Positions 50,629 through 58,736 of a DNA stretch of 64,000 bases are shown piece by piece (the first letter of the stretch is position 1; the number at the start of each line of letters is the position of its first letter). A program made the translations under genes and the position numbers. The notes under the pieces were generated by a model. That model saw only the letters and a list, made by a program, of their open reading frames with translations. It made no database searches and had not been told where the DNA came from. The DNA is from UBA10347 sp905182135. GTDB lineage: Bacteria; Actinomycetota; Acidimicrobiia; Acidimicrobiales; UBA10347. Location of the stretch: positions 1-64,000 of the forward strand of contig CAWUSE010000027.1 of the NCBI GenBank assembly GCA_963925805.1, written 5' to 3'.

Positions 50629-51341
50629 GCGGGGCAAACCCCATCCGCATCGGTTCCTGGTTTCAAGGGCCGACCGGATCCGGGCAGGGCGGCTGGGCCG
50701 CCCATCGTTTCACCACCGCTATCGGTGAACCAGTAACCGTTGCGATCCGACGTCCTATTCCGCTGGAAGTCGACATGTTCATCGTCGACGTCGACGACGA
50801 CAACTGGCACCTAATTGACCCGTCTGAACCCGTCAACCCTGTACTGATCGCGACTCGCTGGCAGCCAGCATTCAGCACAACCAGCCCAGTTTCGATCGAT
50901 AATGCCGCAGACGCTCGCACACGATTTCCTTTGCACGATGAGCACCCGGTGCCCGTGTGCTTTTCATGCGGACTCGAGCCAGACACAATGCGAGTCCACT
51001 CAGGGCCACTTCAGGACGGCCGGTGGGCAACCGACTGGACCGTGCCTGCCTGGGCGGTCAACGACACAGGAGCGGTAGACGAAGGCGCTCTCTGGGCTGC
51101 GATCGACTGCGCTCAAGCATGGTACGCAGGCAATGCGGGCGGCCGTTGCCATGCGGTGACCGCCCAACTTGCGGTTGACGTGCCCGTGGCTCTTGAACCT
51201 GGCGCCACCTATGCACTCGTCGCGTGGAACGGGACGTACTCCCAAGACTGGGACGGCAGAAAACGCGGAGCAGGCGGGGCTGTATTTGCCAGCGATGGCA
51301 CCTGCGTCGCCCAATCCAGTAGCTTCTGGATCGCGATCTAG
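50625..51341 (+). CDS. Hotdog-fold-like protein, second of a tandem pair
   Basis: 238 residues from GTG overlapping the TGA of its neighbour. It mirrors that neighbour along its whole length: GEPVTVAIRRPIPLEVDMFI, SPVSIDNAADARTRFPLHDE, PVCFSCGLEPDTMRVHSGPL and SQDWDGRKRGAGGAVFASDG. The divergence between the two is substantial, so the duplication is old and both were kept. As with its partner, the fold suggests a thioesterase/dehydratase-like hotdog protein, not a proven enzyme. Confidence 0.6.
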   Translation: MSGANPIRIGSWFQGPTGSGQGGWAAHRFTTAIGEPVTVAIRRPIPLEVDMFIVDVDDDNWHLIDPSEPVNPVLIATRWQPAFSTTSPVSIDNAADARTRFPLHDEHPVPVCFSCGLEPDTMRVHSGPLQDGRWATDWTVPAWAVNDTGAVDEGALWAAIDCAQAWYAGNAGGRCHAVTAQLAVDVPVALEPGATYALVAWNGTYSQDWDGRKRGAGGAVFASDGTCVAQSSSFWIAI

Positions 51342-51460
51342 CCGTTGTTAGCGGGCCTCACCGCAAGGACCCGGCCCTACCAGTCGAACCAATCAGCCAC
51401 GCTGCTCTCTGAACCTGTAGCGAAGCCGGCAATCTGTTGTTCAGAGGCTTGAAAGCTGTC

Positions 51461-52177
51461 TCAACTTGCCTGACCAAGAAACGCCGATATCTCAGCCGTG
51501 GCTGACGCAAGAGCATCGCCATCTTTCCAGTCTTCAATAAACGTGCAGTTGGGCATGAGTGCTGCTAGCTCTCGCGACGTGGACTCGGGGTGATACAGAT
51601 CGCTACCCATGAGCAGCATCGTTGGCGTCTCGATTGCGGCAGCTTGGTCACGTGTTGTGTTGAACAAGAAGTCACCGTCATACATGTTCGACCGAAACGT
51701 ATCGAACGCAGCCTCATCAGCTTCGGGATGACCGGGCGCAACCTCGACCCGCCACCCATCGAACATCTCATAGAAGGCTTGCTGGTTGTTGTCCAGTCCG
51801 ATCGGTTGGACAATCACGGTTGCGGCAATCCGTTCCGGAGCAGCCATACACAGCCCAGTGATGTACGGGCCACCAATGCACATTCCGGCCACAGCAAACC
51901 GGTCGATACCGAGTTCGTCCATAAGCCCGAGCTGGTCGCCCGTATAGGTATCCCAACCATCGCTGGCCGAGATGGGGGCGGTTGACTGGCCGGCGTTGCG
52001 TTGATCCATTGCAATCACTTGGAAGTTGTCGACCAGCGATGCCAATGGGTTCCACGGCATCAGATTCCATTTATTGAACGCGGAATGCATACCCCCAGGA
52101 GCGATCAACAGCACCGGAAAACCACGGCCTGTCACCTGATAATGGATCGTCGCATCGTCATGCTCAAAAAAGGCCAT
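51461..52177 (-). CDS. Alpha/beta hydrolase with Cys nucleophile elbow
   Basis: 238 residues from MAFFEHDDATIHYQVTGRGF. PVLLIAPGGMHSAFNKWNLM gives the oxyanion region, AMDQRNAGQS follows, and the nucleophile elbow VAGMCIGGPYI (near 98-108) has Cys where most family members have Ser, as in dienelactone hydrolases and some atypical hydrolases. LLMGSDLYHPE (near 188) and the C-terminus (TFIEDWKDGDAL) replace the usual Asp-His segment; a clear catalytic His is not obvious, so activity is uncertain. It stands alone, convergent with the hotdog pair. Confidence 0.75.
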   Translation of the reverse strand: MAFFEHDDATIHYQVTGRGFPVLLIAPGGMHSAFNKWNLMPWNPLASLVDNFQVIAMDQRNAGQSTAPISASDGWDTYTGDQLGLMDELGIDRFAVAGMCIGGPYITGLCMAAPERIAATVIVQPIGLDNNQQAFYEMFDGWRVEVAPGHPEADEAAFDTFRSNMYDGDFLFNTTRDQAAAIETPTMLLMGSDLYHPESTSRELAALMPNCTFIEDWKDGDALASATAEISAFLGQAS

Positions 52178-52468
52178 GGGACAGCGTAGTACCCACCACC
52201 GATCTCCCTCGAATTTTCGAGAGAGTGCCGGCGCCATGTTGCAATGACATATCTAGGCACTGGCCTCTCGCCGCTTCACCTCTGGCCCTGAACACATCTG
52301 TTCTAGGCAGCAACGCTGTCTGCAAACTGGCCTGGCACCTTGGCGGCAACCTTTGACGCTGCCCATGTGGGTTCTGAGTTGCGAAGACGATGGTGACAAT
52401 GCTGCAGAACGCGCCGGTCCGCCCCCTAGCGTCGAGACCCAACTCGGCAATTCGGTAGCGGTCGCGTG

Positions 52469-54775
52469 TCACGCACTGTTGATCGCTTGCCAGACCTTCT
52501 GGGGTGTACACGGGATATCGATATGACGGACCCCGAGGTGAGCGATTGCGTCGAGGACTGCATTGTGAACCGCGGGTGTCGCCCCGATTGGGCCAGACTC
52601 GCCAACCGCCTTGTAGCCGCCGGCGTTGAAAGAGCTTGGCACAACTTGCGCTTCGAGATCGATCTGGCAGAACTGGTCGATCGAAGCGATCTGGTAATCC
52701 AGGAAGCTTGTCGTCAACGGGTTGCCAGCATCGTCAAAGAGCGCCTCTTCACCCATCACCTGGGCCGCTCCCAGAGCGATGCCACCACGCAGTTGATCCT
52801 GCACGATCTGGTCATTCACGCGCACCCCGGCATCATCCACCGCTGCGTACTGGATTAGTTTCCATTCGCCAGTCTCGGCGTCGACCTGAACAACAGCGAC
52901 GTGGCATCCCGATGGATACACATCCTTGCCGCCGTTCTCATAGACATGGTCACAACTGAGTTGCTCGTCGCGTGCCTGCATCTCGATGGCAAGGTCTGCC
53001 CAACCCAGCGATCGACTTGGTGTGCCGACCACATGGAAGGTGCCCGCTTGGCGATCGAGCACAACATCGGCCTCGGCGGCTTCGAGCATCTGGGCAGCAA
53101 GCGTTGCAGCCTGTGACACCACGTCGGCTGAAGCCTCGTGAATCGCCAGACCAGCGGTCTGCACCGAGCGGGAACCAATGGCGCCTACGCCGGTTGAGAT
53201 CTCATCGGTATTCCCTTCGATAACGGTGATTCGTTCAGGCGCGATGCCAAGCTCACCCGACGCAATTTTACGCCACGTGGCTTCGTGGCCTTGACCCTGT
53301 GACGTCGTGCCCGTTACGACCGTTGCGCTGCCGTCGGCGTTTATACGAACCAACGCCGACTCGCCTCCGCCGCCGCACGTTCGATGGTTGTAACTCGCAA
53401 TTCCGATACCGATTTGGAGTTCCGTTGGCGTCGCCCGGCGCACGGCCTGGGTCGCTCGCAGCGCCGTATAGTCAGCTAGTACCAACACCCGTTCCAACGC
53501 TTCGGCGTAGTCTGCATCGTCGTACAAGGCTCCGGTCGGCGAGGCATAGGGCATATCGGCAGCAGTCAGCAGGTTCCGACGACGCAGCTCAGCTGGGTCC
53601 ATGCCGATTTCTGATGCGAACATGTCAACCGCTCGCTCAAGTGCTGCGATGACCGGTCCGCGACCTGCTCCGCGGAGAGCGGCAACAGGTGGCCGGTTCG
53701 TGACATGGGTGATCTGCTCGAACTCGGTGTGGCTGATCGAATAAGTCCCCGCCAGCATCGGGGCCGTCCATCGATTCGGTAAACCCGCTCCAGAACTGGC
53801 GTAGGCGCCCGCGTCCTTGTGCATCTGCACCTTGACGGCCTGCAAATCCCCATCGCTGGTTCCAGCCAGCCAAAGATGGATATCTTCGGCTCGGCCGTGC
53901 GGCGCCGACATCAGGTTCTCGGTTCGAGATTCGACCCAACGAACGGGGCGCTCGACGAGACGGGCGAGATACGGAATGAGCTGCTCTTCAGGACCGGGAG
54001 CGCCCTTACCACCGAACCCCCCGCCAACGAACGGCCCAGCGATCACGTGAATGCTCGATAGCGCCAGGTCATACATCGGAGCGATGCGGCTTCGGTAGCT
54101 GTGGGGCGTCTGGGTGCTGACCCAGACGTGCAAGTGCCCATCGTCGGTCCAGGTAGCGGTTGCACCGCGGCACTCAATTGGTGCGGCGAGTTGGCGTGGA
54201 TTGCGGAACTCATGCTCGATAACCACGTCGGCGTTCTCGAAGACGGCAGGCTCGAATCTCTGGCCCAGCCCGTCGTCAACGTGGGTCCGAATAACGTTGG
54301 TCGTTTCGGTATCGGCAATGCCGGAATGGGCACCAAGCCGGGCCTGGTCTGGCAGGTCGAATAGCCGCACGTCGCTAAACAAAGCGTCATGGGTGCTCAG
54401 CACAGGAGTTAGCTCGTCGTAATCAATGACAACGAGTTCGGCCGCATCGACCGCCTGCGCTCGTGTCGCCGCGACTACGACCGCAACTGGTTCGCCGACG
54501 TAACGCACCTTGTGTTCAGCCAACAGCGGCTGAGCAAACCGCAGCGGGTGATCCGGCGAATATGCCAGCGTCGGCAAGATTGGATTATCTGCTGCGGCGA
54601 TCGCAACGAGGACGCCAGGAGCGCCCCGAGCGCTGTCGAGGTCGACTCGGATTCTGGCATGCGCTGCGGTCGAGCGGACGAACACCGCATGCGCCGCTCC
54701 TGCCAAGATCGGCACGTCTAAATCATCGATATAGGTGGCTTGGCCGGTGATGAAGAGAACGTTTTCGTCAACCAT
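52469..54775 (-). CDS. Molybdopterin-dependent dehydrogenase large subunit (xanthine/CO dehydrogenase family)
   Basis: 768 residues from MVDENVLFITGQATYIDDLD. The N-terminal a/b-hammerhead domain is followed by the Mo-binding region: GPFVGGGFGGKGAPGPEE (near 256-273), PVAALRGAGRGPVIAALERA (near 363-382), which matches the AYRGAGR-type active loop of form II CoxL-like enzymes with one change, TGTTSQGQGHEATWRKIASG, and the terminal KAVGESGPIGATPAV. It hydroxylates an aldehyde or N-heterocycle. Normally a small 2Fe-2S and a medium FAD subunit lie beside it; neither is found here, so it is isolated or uses partners elsewhere. Confidence 0.86.
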   Translation of the reverse strand: MVDENVLFITGQATYIDDLDVPILAGAAHAVFVRSTAAHARIRVDLDSARGAPGVLVAIAAADNPILPTLAYSPDHPLRFAQPLLAEHKVRYVGEPVAVVVAATRAQAVDAAELVVIDYDELTPVLSTHDALFSDVRLFDLPDQARLGAHSGIADTETTNVIRTHVDDGLGQRFEPAVFENADVVIEHEFRNPRQLAAPIECRGATATWTDDGHLHVWVSTQTPHSYRSRIAPMYDLALSSIHVIAGPFVGGGFGGKGAPGPEEQLIPYLARLVERPVRWVESRTENLMSAPHGRAEDIHLWLAGTSDGDLQAVKVQMHKDAGAYASSGAGLPNRWTAPMLAGTYSISHTEFEQITHVTNRPPVAALRGAGRGPVIAALERAVDMFASEIGMDPAELRRRNLLTAADMPYASPTGALYDDADYAEALERVLVLADYTALRATQAVRRATPTELQIGIGIASYNHRTCGGGGESALVRINADGSATVVTGTTSQGQGHEATWRKIASGELGIAPERITVIEGNTDEISTGVGAIGSRSVQTAGLAIHEASADVVSQAATLAAQMLEAAEADVVLDRQAGTFHVVGTPSRSLGWADLAIEMQARDEQLSCDHVYENGGKDVYPSGCHVAVVQVDAETGEWKLIQYAAVDDAGVRVNDQIVQDQLRGGIALGAAQVMGEEALFDDAGNPLTTSFLDYQIASIDQFCQIDLEAQVVPSSFNAGGYKAVGESGPIGATPAVHNAVLDAIAHLGVRHIDIPCTPQKVWQAINSA

Positions 54776-54821
54776 GGCTCTTGTGTACACCGCGAAGCGA
54801 CGAAGTGCTTCAATTCGTGAG

Positions 54822-55571
54822 CTAGCGGAAGCCCGCCAAACGTTCGTCGGTGTCGGTGATCTCATAGTCATGGCTGTACTCAAAGGCCAGACCCGCGTCG
54901 AGTCCGGAGGCTTCGGCTGCCCGGTACAGATCCCGATAGGCCGCTAATGAGCCCGTGCTGGATTCACCGACCGAAACAGCCAGGTCTGTGACAACCTGGT
55001 CGAGCTCGTCGGACGGCACAGACTGGCAGGCCATACCCATGGCTGCGGCTTCTGCGCCTGTGAATGTACGAGCGGTGTAGCTGAGTTCGCGGGCCTTGGC
55101 CATACCGACCAGTGCCGGAAGCCGCTGGCTCATCCCCCACGTCGGACGCAGCCCAAACTTCGCGTGGGTGTCCGCCATTTTGGCTTTTTCGGCCGTAACC
55201 ATAAGGTCGCAGGCCAGCGCTAATTCAAGCGCACCTGTGAAGCAGAAACCGTTCACTTTGGCAATCGTAATCAGCCGCCCGTTGGCCAACTTGTCTGTCA
55301 TGCTTCGGGCTGGAATGTCCAAGATATCGCCGACGCTGCCCCCGGTAAGTTCCCGATCACCGAGCGCTTTCAGATCTACACCAGCACTAAACGCCCGTCC
55401 GGCACCTGTTAGCACCAGCACATGTACGTCGCTATTCGCCGCTAGCTCGTCATAGGCCTGATTCAACTCACCCAACATCGTTGGTGTGATGGCATTCAGT
55501 GCGTCGGGCCGATTCAGCATGACCGTGGCAATGCCAGCGGCGACGGAAACTTCGATCTGTTCAAAACTCAT
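54822..55571 (-). CDS. Enoyl-CoA hydratase/isomerase family protein
   Basis: 249 residues from MSFEQIEVSVAAGIATVMLN. GAGRAFSAGVDLKALGD (near 62-78) and KVNGFCFTGALELALACDLM (near 107-126) form the oxyanion hole; the downstream AKFGLRPTWGMSQRLPALVG has Arg where the second catalytic acid often sits, so hydratase activity is not certain and an isomerase or dehydrochlorinase-like role is possible. The upstream in-frame extension to 55637 is not conserved. It lies between the molybdopterin subunit and the unknown gene at 55618. Confidence 0.82.
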   Translation of the reverse strand: MSFEQIEVSVAAGIATVMLNRPDALNAITPTMLGELNQAYDELAANSDVHVLVLTGAGRAFSAGVDLKALGDRELTGGSVGDILDIPARSMTDKLANGRLITIAKVNGFCFTGALELALACDLMVTAEKAKMADTHAKFGLRPTWGMSQRLPALVGMAKARELSYTARTFTGAEAAAMGMACQSVPSDELDQVVTDLAVSVGESSTGSLAAYRDLYRAAEASGLDAGLAFEYSHDYEITDTDERLAGFR

Positions 55572-55617
55572 CGCTATCACCCTAGCTCCAGGGCTTCTTG
55601 AGATGAATATGTGGCTG

Positions 55618-56577
55618 TCAGCCCATGGTGCGAACAATCTGCCACTGTTCCCATGCCAGGCGAGGTTCGATGTCCGCGTAGCCGCGGGCGCGTTCAGCCT
55701 GGATCGCGACGGCTGCCGACACCTGCATGGCCGTGGCCCCTGCGACGAGCGCTTCGACGTCTTCTTTTGTAAGTGGCCGTCCTCGTTCGTGTTCGGCTGC
55801 CGCCAGGGTCACCACGAGCGGCGGGACAACCATGGGTAATGGGTCGACAGCGCCAAGACCCGGCACCCCCGGCTCGGTCATACGCCAAACCCCAAACGGG
55901 TTATGCCGGCCATCGTCGGGTGCAAAGCGGTAGTCGGGCCAACGTTCAAGAGCGCGGCGTGGCTGGTCGGCATCAGCGGCGAAGGCGTGCCCGGTCCACA
56001 GAGCGGGATCCTCGACTACTTGGTGGCCACAAAACACCGACAACAAGTCGGGGTCATGACCGTGGACGAGCGCGTCGGGTCGCAGAAAGGCATGCATTCC
56101 TGTCGTGTAGCTCACCTGTTTGTTTGCCACAAGGAGCGTTGTGTGATGAACAAGTTCGTAGGCCGCCTGAGAATCAAGCGCCGTAAACCAATTCGACCAG
56201 TCCACGGCCGCACCCGATGATTCAACTCGCACACCAACGCCGCCAGCGTCACGAAGTGCCTCACTGATTGGGCGTAGAGCAGGGACTGCAAGGTCGAGCG
56301 TCGTGCCAATCTCGATCAGTGCTGCAGCCCTGCAGCTATTTGCCTCAGCGACGAGGTCGTCTCGTTGTCCATCACGTGACCACGACATCGCATTCCCGAA
56401 CCCGGCCGGGTCCTGCACTAACCCAAAACGGACGTGATCTGCTGCTATCGGGCGGTCGTCGAACGTCCCAAGCGACAGCGTCACGGCCACGAGCGCTTCC
56501 AGTAACGATGCCTCTGTTTCCCATGGGCCGGGCACAAGCAAGAACACCGATGGAACGAAAGGCTGCGCGTCGGTCAC
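55618..56577 (-). CDS. Hypothetical protein, about 319 residues
   Basis: GTG start. An even, soluble-looking sequence (PSVFLLVPGPWETEASLLEA; VHHTTLLVANKQVSYTTGMH; DPLPMVVPPLVVTLAAAEHE) without signal peptide or transmembrane segment. Conserved-looking Trp, His and Gly clusters suggest a real enzyme, but I do not recognise the family; it recalls DUF4261-like proteins only weakly. It lies between an enoyl-CoA hydratase and the copper amine oxidase gene on the same strand, with the amine oxidase 74 nt upstream. Confidence 0.6.
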   Translation of the reverse strand: MTDAQPFVPSVFLLVPGPWETEASLLEALVAVTLSLGTFDDRPIAADHVRFGLVQDPAGFGNAMSWSRDGQRDDLVAEANSCRAAALIEIGTTLDLAVPALRPISEALRDAGGVGVRVESSGAAVDWSNWFTALDSQAAYELVHHTTLLVANKQVSYTTGMHAFLRPDALVHGHDPDLLSVFCGHQVVEDPALWTGHAFAADADQPRRALERWPDYRFAPDDGRHNPFGVWRMTEPGVPGLGAVDPLPMVVPPLVVTLAAAEHERGRPLTKEDVEALVAGATAMQVSAAVAIQAERARGYADIEPRLAWEQWQIVRTMG

Positions 56578-56650
56578 GCCCCGGGTGTCCGATAGAAGTG
56601 ATCGTCAACCAGGTGAGTGCTGACTCGTGCCCGGCTGCTGGTATTTCGGC

Positions 56651-58573
56651 TCAATGACAATGCGACGACGGTGGTAGATCCATGACAGGGCTGTAGTCGA
56701 AGAAGCCACTCGGTTTCAGGGTGAAACCAATACAGGCGACGGGCATGACAGGCCAATCTTCCAGACTTGGCAGGTGGTTGTGACCCATCGTGTACCAGAC
56801 GACGACATCGGTATTTTCGACCGACCGATCGGCTGCTGTCCACGCTGGCAACCCCTCGCCGCCAGCGGACTGATTGGGATAGGTGCCAGCTGGCCATCGT
56901 TCGTCTTCGGCATAGGGGGTGACCCACAGGTGGTTCCACATGTAGCCGGCGCGGGCCTTGATCGAGGACTCTTCTGTCGCGAACGGCATGCAGTTCTCGC
57001 CAGCGATGAGCTTGTAACCCGTGGGGGTTCCCATCTTGTTGGTCGCGTCGTTGGACACAACCTTCCAATAGCGGGCGGCCAAGGGATCGATTCGACGTTT
57101 GGCTTGCTGTTCAGTTGCCAGCACCGTGGTCTGACCACGAAACGCATTGCCATAGGGGTTCTCTTCCGGCGGCGCCTGGACGGTGTCAATCTCGACAACC
57201 GAATTGGCCAACCCGTCGACAGTCATGTCCAGTCGGGTGCAGAAGAAGTGCTGGTGGTTCGGGCCATACAGATGATCACCGAGCTTGGTGCCGTACGCCG
57301 TTTCCTCGCCGGTGTCCAGGGCGCCTGTGCTCAATATGCCGGTGAGCTTGATCTCATTTTCGATTCGACCGTCTTGGTAGAAGTACCAATACACGCCGTA
57401 CTCATAATTACCGACTGTGCAAATGAACGACACGACGAGTCGTCGAAGGCGCCTCGCCTCGGTTTGTTGCGTGCGAAAGTCGCTGTGCTTCCAGCTAATG
57501 CCGAAATCCTCTTCGTGGATACAAATCGCTTGAGGAATCTCGATGACTGCGCCTTCGGCGTCGCAGAAGTGTGCGTCGAGATAGTGGATGTCGCCCAGGC
57601 AATCGCAGCCCAGTGAGAGCGAATTAGCAAGCAAGCCCATGCCGTATTCTCCGGCATCGAACGCGTTCTTTCGAGCTTGTGTCGATGATGGGTCTCCGTA
57701 GGGCACAGTCATTTCGGCCAGCGAGGCTCGGTACAGCACGGGGCGGACCCGGTCACCTTCGGTATAGGTAACCGTATTGATCACCAGTCCTTCGCGGGTG
57801 CTCCAGCCGACCCGCAGATCCCACTTCTGCCAGCTCACGTGATCGCCATCTACTTGGAAGCTCGGGCCCTCGGGCTGGGTGATGTCGAGGGGCTTGATAT
57901 CGGTGCGTTCGCGATCTGTCGGCATGTGATGCCGGGACCATTCCGCGGATTCTGCAGATTCCTCGGGAACCGGCAACACGCGCTCGTCGTCAATACGAAG
58001 GATCTTGTTCGCGTTTAGGTCAAAGATGACCATGAGACCATCGATGGGCCGCGCATATTGATTGTCGCCTGGGGTGCCATGCACGAAGACAAGTCCACGG
58101 ACGATGCGGTTGTTGTTCTCGTAAGGATCGCCATAGTTCCCAGCTGTCCAGGGATCGATCGTGACCAGGCTCATGTCGGTAATGCCACGTTTGGCCATGG
58201 CAGCCTGGAAGTCCGGGTCGTTCCGCATGGCTTCTTCGGACTCGCTGAACTCATTCACGATGATCGATGGCTGCACGCCCTCGACTCGCCGCCAGCTCGC
58301 TACTGCCCCATTGGTCAAGGAGGCCACGATCTCATGAGTTGACCCGTCGGCCGGGTCTAGCACGACCATGTCGACTGCCCGAGCAACGGCCATACCTGCT
58401 TGGTGCGCAAGGACCTCAGCCTTCGGCGGAAGGTGTAAGTCGGCGCTGGCAAACCGCATGCGGCCCCCGAAACGCTCATCGTTGCGAACAATCTCGACAG
58501 CCTGTTGAGTTTCCTCGACGGCCAGACGGTCGAGCGGGTGAATCGTGGTTGGTGGTGCAGCGAGATCGGTCAT
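56651..58573 (-). CDS. Copper-containing primary-amine oxidase
   Basis: 640 residues from MTDLAAPPTTIHPLDRLAVE. It oxidises primary amines to aldehydes, giving NH3 and H2O2. The topaquinone precursor Tyr is in TVGNYEYGVYWYF (near 384-396), matching the N-Y-[DE] signature; GPNHQHFFCTRLD (near 434-446) gives two copper His residues and MGHNHLPSLEDWPVM (near 606-620) the third; YGDPSSTQARKNAFDAGEYG (near 292-311) has the catalytic Asp. No signal peptide is seen, so it is probably cytoplasmic. Aldehydes from it could feed the adjacent oxidoreductases; that link is inference. Confidence 0.93.
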   Translation of the reverse strand: MTDLAAPPTTIHPLDRLAVEETQQAVEIVRNDERFGGRMRFASADLHLPPKAEVLAHQAGMAVARAVDMVVLDPADGSTHEIVASLTNGAVASWRRVEGVQPSIIVNEFSESEEAMRNDPDFQAAMAKRGITDMSLVTIDPWTAGNYGDPYENNNRIVRGLVFVHGTPGDNQYARPIDGLMVIFDLNANKILRIDDERVLPVPEESAESAEWSRHHMPTDRERTDIKPLDITQPEGPSFQVDGDHVSWQKWDLRVGWSTREGLVINTVTYTEGDRVRPVLYRASLAEMTVPYGDPSSTQARKNAFDAGEYGMGLLANSLSLGCDCLGDIHYLDAHFCDAEGAVIEIPQAICIHEEDFGISWKHSDFRTQQTEARRLRRLVVSFICTVGNYEYGVYWYFYQDGRIENEIKLTGILSTGALDTGEETAYGTKLGDHLYGPNHQHFFCTRLDMTVDGLANSVVEIDTVQAPPEENPYGNAFRGQTTVLATEQQAKRRIDPLAARYWKVVSNDATNKMGTPTGYKLIAGENCMPFATEESSIKARAGYMWNHLWVTPYAEDERWPAGTYPNQSAGGEGLPAWTAADRSVENTDVVVWYTMGHNHLPSLEDWPVMPVACIGFTLKPSGFFDYSPVMDLPPSSHCH

Positions 58574-58610
58574 AGGCACATCCTCAAACGGGGTAGTAGC
58601 CAACAAGCAT

Positions 58611-58641
58611 GGTGTCAGCCAAATAACGTGGTGTCAGCCAA
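58611..58641. repeat. Short direct repeat upstream of the amine oxidase
   Basis: GGTGTCAGCCAA occurs at 58611-58622 and 58630-58641, spaced 19 nt apart, in the 160-nt gap between the amine oxidase start and the HpaB-type gene. Confidence 0.8.
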
Positions 58642-58736
58642 CGTGACTCTAGATCACGGCTTCCTATCGCGCCCTGCCCAGCTCTGAGCCTCGTCGGCAA
58701 CGCCTGCGGAGGTTTGACGCCAGCGCCCAGAATCAG

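Noticed and set aside
52469..54775. Form I carbon monoxide dehydrogenase large subunit
   Set aside because: The diagnostic AYxCSFR loop is not present; the loop is of the RGAGR type, and no CoxS/CoxM genes are nearby.
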